DNA of 64,000 nt from Flavimarina sp. Hel_I_48 (GCF_000733945.1 NZ_JPOL01000002.1:2481001-2545000), one strand, 5' to 3'; positions 1-9,651 are shown, numbered from the stretch's first letter. The notes: generated from the letters alone by a model not told the origin. Numbers and translations: made by a program.

Positions 1-38
1 AAACAAAATCCAAGTAACCAACTGTAAATTTTTGAGCT

Positions 39-1070
39 ATGTACATTACAATCACACCTCAAAAAATAGGAGGTAATTATTCTAAAAGTTCGGCTGATTT
101 TGTTGGCTATCTGGAGAAGGAAAATCAAGGATTGGAACAGCAGGATATGGAGCATTTCTTTAACCAAGATGGCGACGAGATTTCAGCAGAAGAAGTGGTC
201 AGGGAAATAGACGGCAATACTGCAAAACTTGAAAAACACGAACCACGGTTTTATTCTATTACCGTAAGCCCATCTAAATACGAACTCAAACGGTTGCAGA
301 ATCATAGTCAAGATTTGCAAAAATACACCCGTGAGATTATGAAGGATTATGTGGCTTCATTTAATCGCGAAATCAATGGGCGACCCATTAACATCGATGA
401 TATTAAATATTATGCAAAAATTGAACATCAAAGGACCTTCAAAGGCACGGACTTTCAGATAAAAGAAAACCAACCGTATGCTACAAAAATACTTCAACTA
501 AAAACTGAAGTCCGAAATGTGCAAGAAGGGCGAGCGGAAGGAAATCTAAAAAAAATGGAAAAAGAGATTGGGAAACTAGAAAGAGAAGCACCGCACCAAC
601 AGAACGGAAAACGAATAGTACAGGGAATGCAAAAGGAGGGCAGCCAAAGCCATATTCACATCATTGTGAGCCGTAAGGATGTTTCCAATAAATTCAGTTT
701 GTCACCTGGAAGTAAATATAAAGCTTCCGACGTTGAATTAAATGGTAAAACGGTAAAACGGGGATTTGATAGAGATGGGTTTTTTGAGAAAGCAGAAAAG
801 ACTTTTGATAAGACTTTTGGCTATCAAAGGAACTTCGCTGAAACCTATAAAGCAAGAAAGGATTTTATCAAGAATCCGAAAATCTATTTTGCTTCACTAA
901 TGAAACTGCCCACCAACGAAAAAGCATTGGCGTTCAAAATAATGGGGAAAAGTGGCATCCCGATGATGCCGAGTATTCCAGTTACACAGGCACAATTGGC
1001 AATGAAAATTTTTAATAGGCTACGACGTGGTGCGGAAGTGGCCATCAAATCGAGTTCCATCGGAATCTAA
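39..1070 (+). CDS. Relaxase/mobilization protein (MobB-like, DUF5712-type)
   Basis: Predicted DNA relaxase that would nick the transfer origin and lead the strand into the conjugation channel. The 343-residue protein carries a histidine motif of the relaxase type (SQSHIHIIVSRKD, about residues 204-216) after a charged coiled-coil-like stretch (about 150-195). The N-terminus MYITITPQKIGG is typical of Bacteroidetes MobB proteins. It starts at the first ATG in the window and lies 9 bp before the coupling-protein gene, so the two are probably co-transcribed. Any partner gene upstream is outside the window. The family call rests on motif and context; the exact catalytic tyrosine is not assigned. 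Confidence 0.8.
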   Translation: MYITITPQKIGGNYSKSSADFVGYLEKENQGLEQQDMEHFFNQDGDEISAEEVVREIDGNTAKLEKHEPRFYSITVSPSKYELKRLQNHSQDLQKYTREIMKDYVASFNREINGRPINIDDIKYYAKIEHQRTFKGTDFQIKENQPYATKILQLKTEVRNVQEGRAEGNLKKMEKEIGKLEREAPHQQNGKRIVQGMQKEGSQSHIHIIVSRKDVSNKFSLSPGSKYKASDVELNGKTVKRGFDRDGFFEKAEKTFDKTFGYQRNFAETYKARKDFIKNPKIYFASLMKLPTNEKALAFKIMGKSGIPMMPSIPVTQAQLAMKIFNRLRRGAEVAIKSSSIGI

Positions 1071-1079
1071 TCTAAAACT

Positions 1080-2660
1080 ATGCAAATGGACAATCTCGTA
1101 ACGGTACTTTTTATTATTGGTTTGGCCAGTAGTGTTTTTTATGGAATATTTCGGATAAGCAGATATGCATTTGTCGTCAATTTTCTATTGATTGGTGCTT
1201 TTGTGTATTATTTAAATGAACAATTACCATTGTTTCAAATAGCACTTTATTTGGTTTGTCCTCTGACATTAATTAATATAGGAATGTATGTATTCTTGCA
1301 TAAAACGGACGAGCCTAAAAGTGGAAATGCCAAATATCAAGTCAATTTTGCCACCACGAAAGGAAATTTTAAACTGGATAACATCAAACGAGGTGCATCC
1401 ATAATAGGTTCTGCCGGAAGTGGAAAGACAGAAAGTGTAGTCTATGGTTTTTTGAAACACTTCGAAAAAGAAGGGTTTTGCGGAATTATCCACGACTACA
1501 AGGATTTTGAGCTTACCGAAATGGCTTATCCACTCTTTAAGGATGGCGATATCCCATTTAAGGTCATTTCCTTTGATAAAATCATACATAGGGTAAATCC
1601 TATTGCGCCACGCTATTTAGAGAACGAGGAAAGCGTAAATGAGGTTTCAAGGGTGTTAATTGAAAACCTTCTGGAACAAAGGGAATCAGGAACAACTGGA
1701 ACTACAAAATTTTTTAATGATGCTGCGGAAGGCTTGATTGGTGGATTGATTTGGAAATTAAAAACTACCTATCCACAATTCTGTACCCTTCCACACTTGA
1801 TTGCCATTTATCAATATCTGGATACAGAAAGCCTTATCCAGTTTTTGGAAACCAATACCACATCGAGGGCAATGGCGGATGCATTTATTAGCGGAAAGGA
1901 TTCCGAAAGGCAAACTGCAGGTGTGAAAAGCACCTTGGCAAATGCGCTTAAAAGAATCAGCACCCAACGGATTTTTATGGCATTGTCTGCGGATGAAGTA
2001 CCACTCAATATAAATAGTCCTGAAAATCCTACCGTGATTTCGGTTGTGAACAATCCCAAATTTGAAACTTCGTATTCGCCTGTAATCGCCACCATTATCC
2101 ATACCATTACAAAACAAATGAGTGTGCGCAATGCAAACCCTTCATTTCTTATGATGGAAGAAGCCCCCACTATTCGTCTTTTGAATATGCACCGCATCCC
2201 AGCAACCCTGCGGAGCTATAACATTTCTACGATTTACGTAATGCAGGACAAAATCCAAAACGATATGATGTATGGCGATAAGGCAAGCAAGGCAATTTTG
2301 AGCAATCTTTCCTATCAGTTTTTTGGCAAGGTCAACGACCCAGATACAGCCAAATACTATGAACGCTTTTTTGAGATTATCAAAGACCCAACAAAAAGTA
2401 TAAGTCGTGGGCATAACTTGGATTTTGATACACGTATTACTACAGGCGAAAAGGAAATCCCGAAAATTAGAGCAGATGTGTTTTTCAGATTAAAACAGGG
2501 CGAGTTTATCACGTATGCTGATGGGAAAGATAAGAAGGTGCAGTTTAAATTGGCCAACATAAAAAGAGAGTTTCCAAAAGAATCGAAGCAATATTCTCAG
2601 GCGGATTTGGAGGCTAATTTTGAGAGGATTTTTGAGGAAGCGAGGTCTATATTTGAATAG
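1080..2660 (+). CDS. Type IV coupling protein (VirD4/TraG-type ATPase)
   Basis: Coupling ATPase that links the relaxase-DNA complex to the type IV secretion channel at the inner membrane. The N-terminus has two or three hydrophobic segments (residues about 5-75), followed by a Walker A motif GSAGSGKTES near residues 110-119 and a Walker B-like MMEEAPT near 356-362, as in proteins with a TraM-recognition domain. At 526 residues it is the short Bacteroidetes form. It directly follows the relaxase gene. The next genes run on the opposite strand, so the mobilization operon ends here. Confidence 0.88.
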   Translation: MQMDNLVTVLFIIGLASSVFYGIFRISRYAFVVNFLLIGAFVYYLNEQLPLFQIALYLVCPLTLINIGMYVFLHKTDEPKSGNAKYQVNFATTKGNFKLDNIKRGASIIGSAGSGKTESVVYGFLKHFEKEGFCGIIHDYKDFELTEMAYPLFKDGDIPFKVISFDKIIHRVNPIAPRYLENEESVNEVSRVLIENLLEQRESGTTGTTKFFNDAAEGLIGGLIWKLKTTYPQFCTLPHLIAIYQYLDTESLIQFLETNTTSRAMADAFISGKDSERQTAGVKSTLANALKRISTQRIFMALSADEVPLNINSPENPTVISVVNNPKFETSYSPVIATIIHTITKQMSVRNANPSFLMMEEAPTIRLLNMHRIPATLRSYNISTIYVMQDKIQNDMMYGDKASKAILSNLSYQFFGKVNDPDTAKYYERFFEIIKDPTKSISRGHNLDFDTRITTGEKEIPKIRADVFFRLKQGEFITYADGKDKKVQFKLANIKREFPKESKQYSQADLEANFERIFEEARSIFE

Positions 2661-2792
2661 TAAGGAAAAAAGACCTCACTTTCTTCGTTAACCTAAATAT
2701 CATTGAGCTTTTCTGCATCTATATTGAGAAAAAGGATGGAATGAATCATCTATAGTATTCCAAAAACCGTACCATTAAAACTTATTCGCCGA

Positions 2793-3548
2793 TTAATTCA
2801 TTACTATCTGACTATAGTCAAATAGTAGATGGTAAACATAAAATGATTCTTTTCCCCCAAAATTTTTTGTGTGAACTGAACTGTAGGTATTTTGAAAAAA
2901 ACTGTGAAAACTTTGGAATTTTAAATATTGAAGAGTATTGATTTCTATATCTTTTTTTAAAATACTATTGGCTTTTGTCATTACTTTGTGATGGTCTATA
3001 TTCAAATTCTCAATGAAGGCTATTTGTCCCTCAAAAGGAAGCCTTAAATTGGTGTGATTTCTATTTGCTACTTTTCTAATGTCACCTATATAAGCTTTTG
3101 TGTCCGATAAAATTCTGATTCGTTTACATTCTATTGCAAAATAGACCTGATTATTTTTGGACATCCATTCGCTTTGAAGTCCTAATCTATCCACGTATAT
3201 ATCAATTTTATCGGGTTTCTGTTTAGAATCAACAAGGTCTATATATCTTTCTTGGGTTTCAGCAGCAAAATGAATATCTTCTAATTTTGAGATTTTATCT
3301 TTTAATAGGTGTTTTTTAACGTTGAGATAATTATCTACTAAATCAAATTTCAAATAGTCCTCAAATGATAATGTACTATTCTCTTTGACTGCATTAATAG
3401 AGTATGGATTTTTTGTTTTTTCCTTTAGACAAATCCCGTAACATTCGCATACGTAAGAAATTATTTGCTGTATTCTTTTATTAGTTATAGAAAAAGTATT
3501 TTTCCTATGTTGTATGAATTGGGATGCATCAGAAATCATTAACTTCAT
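2793..3548 (-). CDS. Predicted PD-(D/E)XK nuclease partner of the adjacent methyltransferase
   Basis: Protein of 251 residues with no family I can name. Residues about 113-142 read as a PD-(D/E)XK nuclease core: Asp113/Asp116, a strand, then FAIECKR with Glu140 and Lys142. A segment resembling the end of such folds (LPFEGQIAFIE) follows at about 170-180. Its start codon overlaps the last 20 bp of the upstream methyltransferase gene, which implies translational coupling and a joint role. Together the pair looks like a restriction-modification or related defence system. The nuclease call is inference from a short motif, not from an overall family match. Confidence 0.55.
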   Translation of the reverse strand: MKLMISDASQFIQHRKNTFSITNKRIQQIISYVCECYGICLKEKTKNPYSINAVKENSTLSFEDYLKFDLVDNYLNVKKHLLKDKISKLEDIHFAAETQERYIDLVDSKQKPDKIDIYVDRLGLQSEWMSKNNQVYFAIECKRIRILSDTKAYIGDIRKVANRNHTNLRLPFEGQIAFIENLNIDHHKVMTKANSILKKDIEINTLQYLKFQSFHSFFQNTYSSVHTKNFGGKESFYVYHLLFDYSQIVMN

Positions 3549-6500
3549 TACTTAAGTCATTAAACTCTGCTTGCTCAATAGTGTTTCTAAATTCTGCTGC
3601 GTCATACCAAGCGATGGCGCGATGCCAACATTTATACTCATTTGGTTTAATTATATAAAATGAATTATTTTCAAATCCCTTAATGTCCTTTTGTAGATAC
3701 AAGTTTTTTAGAGGATCACGCGTATTTGTAATTTGAGATATACTTAAATTGTCTGCCAACCTTTGCAATACTTCTTTTTCATCAAATTTATCTTTTGGGT
3801 ATATAATTTTTTCTTCCGGTTCTACATTTAAAAGAACAAAGTTCATTGCAATGAAATAATCTAAAATGTAAATCTCTATTTGAATAAATTCATCCTCGTA
3901 AAGGTTCCCAATTTCATTTAGGTAAACTTCTGCATATTTTTGTAGAACGAAATCTTGGTTTCTGTAATGATTAAAATTAAAGTGAGTGAAATCCGTAACC
4001 AAATCTTGCTTGCTTTCTTGGAATTGGTATCTCGAGACATTAAGGGCATAATCTATTAAATCTTTTTCATAGTCTTTAATTTCGTAAATTTCAGCAATTA
4101 ACCCATTTATTTTTAAGAAAATCTTGTCATCAAATTCAGGCTCTCCTAGATTAAAATCTGAATAATGCTTTCGGAAAGAATTCAAAAATTCATCTACCAA
4201 TTTAATAAGCTCCTCATTCAATGAATTATCTGGCTTATTAAAAGGAATGTTCAAAAATTCGTCTACAAATCGAATAGCGGGCCTTGTACCAACACCCCAA
4301 GCGCTCGCAATTAAAAACATATAATAAGTAGCCATTTCTGAAATCAATAAACCATAAATAGGCTTGATTATATTTTTATTAAATGAAGAGATTGCAAAAG
4401 TACCCTTTCTAAATACCGAGTCCGATTCGCAATAAGAAATGACTGGTTTATTCCAATTCTTACTCTGCTCCTTTAATAGAATTTTACTCCCTTTAAAAAT
4501 CTCTATTTTTCTCCCTCTTGAGAGTTTGACATCTGCTTCTCCTAAAGTTTTGGCCTTATTTACCTGTGTATAGTATTCATTTATTTCACTATTTTCAACT
4601 ATTGGCAGTCCAATTAAGTTTGGATATGGTTTTGCATCCAGCCCCCTTTCTATACCAGCTCCTTTGAAAGTAGTTTTCTCATCTATTAAATCTAATATTT
4701 TTAATGTATTTTGAGACTCTAACCTTTTTATAAATCCAAAATCTAAAATATTTCCATATAATGCGACTTTAAACATCCAATCATTTTCAACAAAATGTTT
4801 TTGAGCAATTTTCTTGTTGTCGTATTTTTCAATGACCAACATTTTAAAATACTTTAAAAATGAGTTCACCTTTATACTCAAATGTTCGACAGAATTTTCG
4901 AGATGATTTTCACTTTTCGCTTGGCGATAAAAGACTATCGAAGTTGGGCTCTCTTGCTGCTCGAAAAGAGATTGTTTGACAGCTGATAAATCTAAAAACT
5001 TATTTAAGCAGAAGGAAGTTAAAAATTTATGCTTAAATTCTCTGGTTGTAGTTGAAACATTATAAAAAACGGTGCTGGTTACTATTAAGGCTGTAACAGT
5101 ATCAACTTGCATAAAATCATTCGAACGCAATAAAAAGGATTGTGCAATTTCTAATTTGCCCTTAATTTTTTTGCTATAAGTATTACTGGAATTGACCCAT
5201 TCTAAGTGTTTATACGATTTATCTTTTTTCCAAGGCGGATTTCCTAAAATAAAATTAGGTTTTTGTCCTATAACAATCTCGTTGAATTTGTGGTCAAGAT
5301 CAAAAAAATCTGCTTCAAATAAATTTTCTCCTAAGAAATTCGGGAAAGGATATTTTTCTATATCCTTTGGATTTTGGTAATCTAAGAGAGCGATATATAT
5401 TGAAAAGCAAGTTACTTTTAAAGCCTCCGGATTAATATCAATACCAAAAAGATTGTTTTTAGCTATATTCCTGATAGATGTACTGAAATCCTTATTGTTC
5501 TCTTTGCCATTTAAGTTAATTTCTTTTTCAATCATCTTTCTTAAAGACTGGACTAAAAATATTCCAGAACCCACCGCAACCTCAAAAATCTTGCAGGAAG
5601 ATGTATGACTGTTTTCTAAATACTTATCTATGGTATCATTTAAAATATATTCCACCAAAAAAGGAGGTGTATATACCGCAGCATCTAACTTTCTTTTTTC
5701 CTCATCAATTAATGACTCATAAATACCAGAAATTACTTCTACAGGAATAATTGAAAAGTCAAATATGTGAAAATAATATCCATCAAACAAGGTTCCTTGT
5801 TCTTGGACTTCTCCTTTAAAAACATCTGCTAGAAATTGAGATTGGCTTGAGGTTAATTTTATATCGAATTCTTTAAATAGAACCCCATTGAAATTTTTAT
5901 TTAACTTAATAAACAAGCTGTCCAATTTGGCAGGATCCTGAATTATTTTACTAAAGCTAAATCTTTTCTCATCAATGCTATTTCCTGTGATTTCATCATC
6001 GTCAATTTTAACCCCTCTATCAATCAAATAACGAATAAAAATTAATCGGAGGATTAAGGAATTTGCTTCGTTTTCAGTAAGTCCATCAGGCTTACTTATT
6101 AAAATTTGTCTAACAGAGCTTATATTTTGAAACAATCGATCATTTACCCGTTTCCGAAAATTATTTTTCTTTGTATTTTCGAAATATTCATATTGCAACC
6201 ATTTCCAAGTAAGTCCGCTTTGTAAATTCCAAAAAGAAAATTTTGATTGTCTTTCCTCTGCATTTAAGGGAATTTCTTCCAGAGTTCTTTCTTTTTTATG
6301 GTAATTAAGAGCATTGTAAACTTTTACATCTTGATTTTTAACAATAAAAATCACAGGCGAATTGTCAAACGACCATACTTGTTTATGAATATCTAATTCA
6401 CGAGTTGACAGATGATTTTCATCAAGATAAAAAAAAAGCAATAAGGGTTGCTGATTAAAAACGTAATAAGCATCAGGATTAATTATTTCTAATTTCTGCT

Positions 6501-6549
6501 TAACTTCAGGGGCAAATCCATCATAGGAAATACCATCTGCTCTATCCAT
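3529..6549 (-). CDS. N6-adenine DNA methyltransferase (Eco57I/type IIG-like)
   Basis: Large DNA methyltransferase of 1006 residues, expected to modify adenine in a specific site. The SAM-binding motif FEVAVGSG lies near residue 320 and the catalytic GNPPW near 436-440, the usual spacing for gamma-type N6 methylases. The long C-terminal half probably holds the target-recognition region. The N-terminal 100 residues resemble the nuclease-like or dimerisation domain of type IIG enzymes, but I see no intact PD-(D/E)XK there; the partner gene downstream has one. The frame stays open for about 23 codons above ATG 6549 without ATG, GTG or TTG, so the N-terminus may be trimmed. It sits as cargo between the coupling-protein gene and the tra operon. 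Confidence 0.82.
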   Translation of the reverse strand: MDRADGISYDGFAPEVKQKLEIINPDAYYVFNQQPLLLFFYLDENHLSTRELDIHKQVWSFDNSPVIFIVKNQDVKVYNALNYHKKERTLEEIPLNAEERQSKFSFWNLQSGLTWKWLQYEYFENTKKNNFRKRVNDRLFQNISSVRQILISKPDGLTENEANSLILRLIFIRYLIDRGVKIDDDEITGNSIDEKRFSFSKIIQDPAKLDSLFIKLNKNFNGVLFKEFDIKLTSSQSQFLADVFKGEVQEQGTLFDGYYFHIFDFSIIPVEVISGIYESLIDEEKRKLDAAVYTPPFLVEYILNDTIDKYLENSHTSSCKIFEVAVGSGIFLVQSLRKMIEKEINLNGKENNKDFSTSIRNIAKNNLFGIDINPEALKVTCFSIYIALLDYQNPKDIEKYPFPNFLGENLFEADFFDLDHKFNEIVIGQKPNFILGNPPWKKDKSYKHLEWVNSSNTYSKKIKGKLEIAQSFLLRSNDFMQVDTVTALIVTSTVFYNVSTTTREFKHKFLTSFCLNKFLDLSAVKQSLFEQQESPTSIVFYRQAKSENHLENSVEHLSIKVNSFLKYFKMLVIEKYDNKKIAQKHFVENDWMFKVALYGNILDFGFIKRLESQNTLKILDLIDEKTTFKGAGIERGLDAKPYPNLIGLPIVENSEINEYYTQVNKAKTLGEADVKLSRGRKIEIFKGSKILLKEQSKNWNKPVISYCESDSVFRKGTFAISSFNKNIIKPIYGLLISEMATYYMFLIASAWGVGTRPAIRFVDEFLNIPFNKPDNSLNEELIKLVDEFLNSFRKHYSDFNLGEPEFDDKIFLKINGLIAEIYEIKDYEKDLIDYALNVSRYQFQESKQDLVTDFTHFNFNHYRNQDFVLQKYAEVYLNEIGNLYEDEFIQIEIYILDYFIAMNFVLLNVEPEEKIIYPKDKFDEKEVLQRLADNLSISQITNTRDPLKNLYLQKDIKGFENNSFYIIKPNEYKCWHRAIAWYDAAEFRNTIEQAEFNDLSNEVNDF

Positions 6550-6635
6550 AAAATAGACAGCTCGGTGCTCAATTAGCCCTAATTGATTTAATATGTTATT
6601 TAATGGCTCGATTAGAAATCAAAAATTTATTTACA

Positions 6636-6666
6636 CAAAAATAGAAGTTTTAATAGACCATCCATA
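6636..6666 (-). promoter_or_regulatory. Candidate promoter for the methyltransferase/nuclease pair
   Basis: On the minus strand a TATTTTTG box (6643-6636) fits the Bacteroidetes -7 consensus TAnnTTTG. Nineteen bases upstream lies TATG (6666-6663), one mismatch from the -33 TTTG box. Transcription would begin about 80 bp before ATG 6549. The evidence is the match alone. Confidence 0.4.
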
Positions 6667-6749
6667 AGATAAATTGTATTTGTTTTGTCAAGCGGAACAG
6701 AATGATGTTTTATTTAAGCCACATAAATTCCGAAAATAGTCTGTTTATC

Positions 6750-7115
6750 TTAAAAAGGCCCTTTATCCCTCGGTCCATTATGGGTTACCTTCCATTGGCC
6801 ATCTTTTTGAACCAGTTTAAAAACACCCGGTTTTGGGTCATAAGCTGTTGCATATTTTACCCAAGCCACCTCGCCATCCATAGCCTCATCCACCACTTTA
6901 AAATTAGCTTCTGAATCTTTATCTTCAGTAAACATTGCTTGAATGCTTGAAAGGTTTGCATAGCCTTCCGAAGTGGTAAATTTTTTCAAGGTAGCTTCAT
7001 CACCTTGATAAAAACTTTCGGCAACAACTTTAGCGGTTTCAGAAGGGGAAAGGTTCTTTTTTTCTGAACACGAGAAGAACAACAATACGAGCGAGCAAAT
7101 GACTAAATTTTTCAT
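6750..7115 (-). CDS. Small lipoprotein (DUF4878/NTF2-like) at the end of the tra operon
   Basis: Lipoprotein of 121 residues with a signal peptide ending in the lipobox-like FFSC (Cys16), so probably anchored in a membrane on the periplasmic side. The body (AETAKVVAESFYQGD and a C-terminal KLVQKDGQWKV strand) resembles the DUF4878 fold. It starts 7 bp after traN and so is the last gene of the operon. Its role in transfer is unknown; surface exclusion or envelope assembly are possibilities only. Confidence 0.7.
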   Translation of the reverse strand: MKNLVICSLVLLFFSCSEKKNLSPSETAKVVAESFYQGDEATLKKFTTSEGYANLSSIQAMFTEDKDSEANFKVVDEAMDGEVAWVKYATAYDPKPGVFKLVQKDGQWKVTHNGPRDKGPF

Positions 7116-7122
7116 AACGTTA

Positions 7123-7956
7123 CTAATTTGGGTTATTGATATAACTATGTGATATTTTCAGTTCAATATTACGTTCGCCATCTTTTTCGTGCAGTTCAAA
7201 AATTGCTCTGCGGTCAATGGATAGCGAAAACTTCGGCAAGACATAAACAAACCGAACCGTTTCGTTTTCTGTGATTTTAGAAGGCATATTATGTTTGAAA
7301 ATCGGTTCTTGATACAGTCGTTGTAACGATTTCTTTTTCCCCTTCTGTCTTGTTTCAACAGAGAGTTTTAAGAAATTCAAATCATAATCCAACGTAGAAT
7401 TATTCTCAATCTGGATAACGAAGTAGAGTTCTTCCTTATCAAAAACAATATTCTCAACACTCAAAACGATACCTTCATTTCGCTTTTTAATTCGACCTAT
7501 ACGCTGGTTTCTGTTAAGAAGATACGAGCAGAATTTTTGATAGTAATATGTTCTATTATCTACACGTTCTTCAGAGGATTCAGCAAGAATAGAATCGACT
7601 TTAATCGGTTTCTCATTCCCTATACTATTGGATAACGAAATGAAATAATTGAGCTTAGACAGCTGTTTTTTATATCTTACAATATACGAAAAAATTGAAC
7701 CATTTCTATTGACTACCAGTAGATTACTTTCTTTACCAGGCTTTGCTTGTAGAAGTCCAAAATACTGTTCTTTTTCACGATTGTAGGTAAAAACAAAATT
7801 ATCTGAACCGGTTATACCTTGCCGAATAGGTTCAGGGAAGAATAATGCAACGTTTTTGGTGTCGTTAGCATATATGGTATCGAGGATTGTAGTTGTTTGC
7901 GCTTTCGCGAAAGCGAAACTTAAAACAAGAGTGGAAATTATGATATACTTTTTCAT
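7123..7956 (-). CDS. traN: Conjugative transfer protein TraN (DUF4138)
   Basis: Periplasmic/outer-membrane-associated TraN, an essential part of the Bacteroidetes conjugation channel and a likely VirB9 counterpart. The 277-residue protein has a signal peptide ending AFAKAQ and the DUF4138-type beta-rich body, including NVALFFPEPIRQGITGSDNF near residues 35-54. The signal cleavage region is encoded by a copy of the palindrome CGCTTTCGCGAAAGCG (7900-7915). It lies 31 bp after traM, and that gap holds a mini-hairpin. Confidence 0.85.
   Translation of the reverse strand: MKKYIIISTLVLSFAFAKAQTTTILDTIYANDTKNVALFFPEPIRQGITGSDNFVFTYNREKEQYFGLLQAKPGKESNLLVVNRNGSIFSYIVRYKKQLSKLNYFISLSNSIGNEKPIKVDSILAESSEERVDNRTYYYQKFCSYLLNRNQRIGRIKKRNEGIVLSVENIVFDKEELYFVIQIENNSTLDYDLNFLKLSVETRQKGKKKSLQRLYQEPIFKHNMPSKITENETVRFVYVLPKFSLSIDRRAIFELHEKDGERNIELKISHSYINNPN
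7900..7915. repeat. 16-bp palindrome CGCTTTCGCGAAAGCG, copy 1
   Basis: Perfect palindrome inside traN, at the signal peptide cleavage region, where it encodes the AFAKA stretch. Identical copies occur in cusA and in the tolC-like gene. Confidence 0.85.
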
Positions 7957-7974
7957 AAGAATGTGTTTTTAAAT

Positions 7975-7990
7975 GCCCATTATGGGCTCA
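7975..7990 (-). other. Stop-codon mini-hairpin after traM
   Basis: On the minus strand the traM stop TGA is followed at once by GCCCATAATGGGC, a 5-bp stem with a TAA loop, and then ATTTAAA. The same arrangement with a swapped base pair follows traK (9024-9039). Placement and compensatory change suggest an RNA function in the tra mRNA, such as processing, stability or re-initiation. Confidence 0.5.
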
Positions 7991-8917
7991 TAATTTAGGT
8001 TTTAGAATTAATTTATAATTATTCAATACCGTAACTTTTACGTTTCGGTTGTTACGTCTGAGTACTTTGGATATACCACCAACTTGTGGTACGGTTGGAA
8101 TGTTGATGTCGCCAATAATATCGTCCAAGACTTCGGTGGTGGCTTCAGCTCTAAAATTGTTCTCGACATAAATGCCCTCACTACCATCTGACAAATCGAA
8201 TGCTTTGAGTTTAGTAGGATGATGTTTAATGTTCTCAATATCTATCAATGCACGGTTGGGCTGAAAGCTTATAAAACCAAAAATTGGTGTGTTTTTAGGC
8301 ATCTGCTTACCGTTTATTGTTGCAGGTTTGGTAAGGCGCATTCGTAATCTGGTATTTACTTTCACAACTTGGTCGCCATCGACAACTACATATATGGTTT
8401 CATCAGTATTACCGATGATTGAAAACTCGTTGGGTTTTGGCGATGCGGCAAAGAACAATTGATGTTCTAAGCCTAATTCTTTGGCTTCAATTTTTTGTTC
8501 TCTTTTTACTTCAGTAGAATCAATTTTTGATACCGCTTTGCGAACAGTTCTTTTATGTCCTAAGTTTTGGTATCGTTTCGATGAATATTGAATTTTGCCA
8601 GCTTCATAGATGCTATCTACAATACGCTCTTTTTCGCGTTCTGGTAAATCTGGGTCGTAGAATCCCAAGGAATCAATCAGTTTTTCATCATAGATGCTCG
8701 GTGCATTGTTTTCACGTACTTCCTTTAAATCATTGATGGCATCCAGTTTGGAATCGTATTCTTTTTGATTTTCTTCCAAATCGGGTATCAAGGTCTGTTC
8801 AAGGTTTTCATTTTCACTTTCATCATCGCCCATAACCATTATAGAGTATGATATCAGGAAAATGAAGATTACTGCCAAAACCGCTGCAAATACTATTTTG
8901 TTCTTTTCTACTCTCAT
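7988..8917 (-). CDS. traM: Conjugative transfer protein TraM (VirB10-like)
   Basis: Inner-membrane-anchored TraM of the Bacteroidetes conjugation channel, a likely VirB10 counterpart. One membrane segment (about residues 8-28) is followed by an acidic, coiled-coil-prone linker (30-130) and a C-terminal domain (about 170-309) with the KVNTRLRMRLTKPATINGKQ pattern seen in VirB10-type domains. Length (309 residues) is short compared with CTnDOT TraM but usual for flavobacterial elements. It sits between traK and traN. Confidence 0.85.
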   Translation of the reverse strand: MRVEKNKIVFAAVLAVIFIFLISYSIMVMGDDESENENLEQTLIPDLEENQKEYDSKLDAINDLKEVRENNAPSIYDEKLIDSLGFYDPDLPEREKERIVDSIYEAGKIQYSSKRYQNLGHKRTVRKAVSKIDSTEVKREQKIEAKELGLEHQLFFAASPKPNEFSIIGNTDETIYVVVDGDQVVKVNTRLRMRLTKPATINGKQMPKNTPIFGFISFQPNRALIDIENIKHHPTKLKAFDLSDGSEGIYVENNFRAEATTEVLDDIIGDINIPTVPQVGGISKVLRRNNRNVKVTVLNNYKLILKPKL

Positions 8918-9023
8918 CTGTTGATATTTATTTGTTTTTAAAGGTCAGATGTAATTCGCCAACCAATATTTCGATTAGTATCAAAAACAGTTATGGCTCA
9001 TTTCATAATCGTGGTTTATAAAT

Positions 9024-9039
9024 GCCGATTATCGGCTCA
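9024..9039 (-). other. Stop-codon mini-hairpin after traK
   Basis: The traK stop TGA is followed directly by GCCGATAATCGGC and ATTTATAAA on the minus strand. The stem differs from the post-traM copy by one compensated pair (C-G to G-C), while loop and position relative to the stop are identical. Confidence 0.5.
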
Positions 9040-9651
9040 ATTTTCATTGTTAAGTTTTTTTAAGGTGTTTTCAAAATAATCGGTTATCAATAATCCGTGT
9101 GGATTGTTTGGGAAGTTCCGATTGACCATTATGAGGTTTCCAGTTGAAACCAGTTCGTAGGTGTCAATAATGGAACCTCTATTGATTTCAAAAATGGTGG
9201 TCGTAGTGAAACTATATGAACCATTATTTTCAATTATCTTTGAATCAATACTCAACACTTTCTGAACCAAGGAATATTGCAACAATCGGTTATAAACACC
9301 ATCCGCTTTCTTTTGGCGATAAAGGTTGTCAACTGAACTATTGCCCAACCAAAGCGCTTTTTCCAAATTACGTTCATAGTTGCTCGCATCGATATTGTAG
9401 AAATAGTTATGGAATAGTTCTAAATGTGCCAAAGCTTCAACCCTGAAATTTTCTTTTTGGGTAACGAGTTTAAGCGGAATTATACTACCGTCGGTATTGA
9501 TGGCAAAGGCACTGTTTATCGCACTTTTATGAGTAGTAAATGCCATCCAAACGGAAAATGTGCTAGCCAAAAAGGCACATACCACGACTGCTAAAACGAT
9601 AAACCTATTCAACTTTAGGACATTGTAAATATTCTTATAAGGTGTTTTCAT
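9037..9651 (-). CDS. traK: Conjugative transfer protein TraK (VirB8-like)
   Basis: TraK, a bitopic inner-membrane protein, probably equivalent to VirB8. The 204-residue sequence has a short cytoplasmic N-terminus, one membrane helix (about residues 16-36) and a periplasmic domain of the NTF2-like sort. It lies 10 bp after traJ and is separated from traM by 119 bp, the largest gap in this operon. That gap starts with a stop-codon hairpin and otherwise shows no ORF. Confidence 0.85.
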   Translation of the reverse strand: MKTPYKNIYNVLKLNRFIVLAVVVCAFLASTFSVWMAFTTHKSAINSAFAINTDGSIIPLKLVTQKENFRVEALAHLELFHNYFYNIDASNYERNLEKALWLGNSSVDNLYRQKKADGVYNRLLQYSLVQKVLSIDSKIIENNGSYSFTTTTIFEINRGSIIDTYELVSTGNLIMVNRNFPNNPHGLLITDYFENTLKKLNNEN

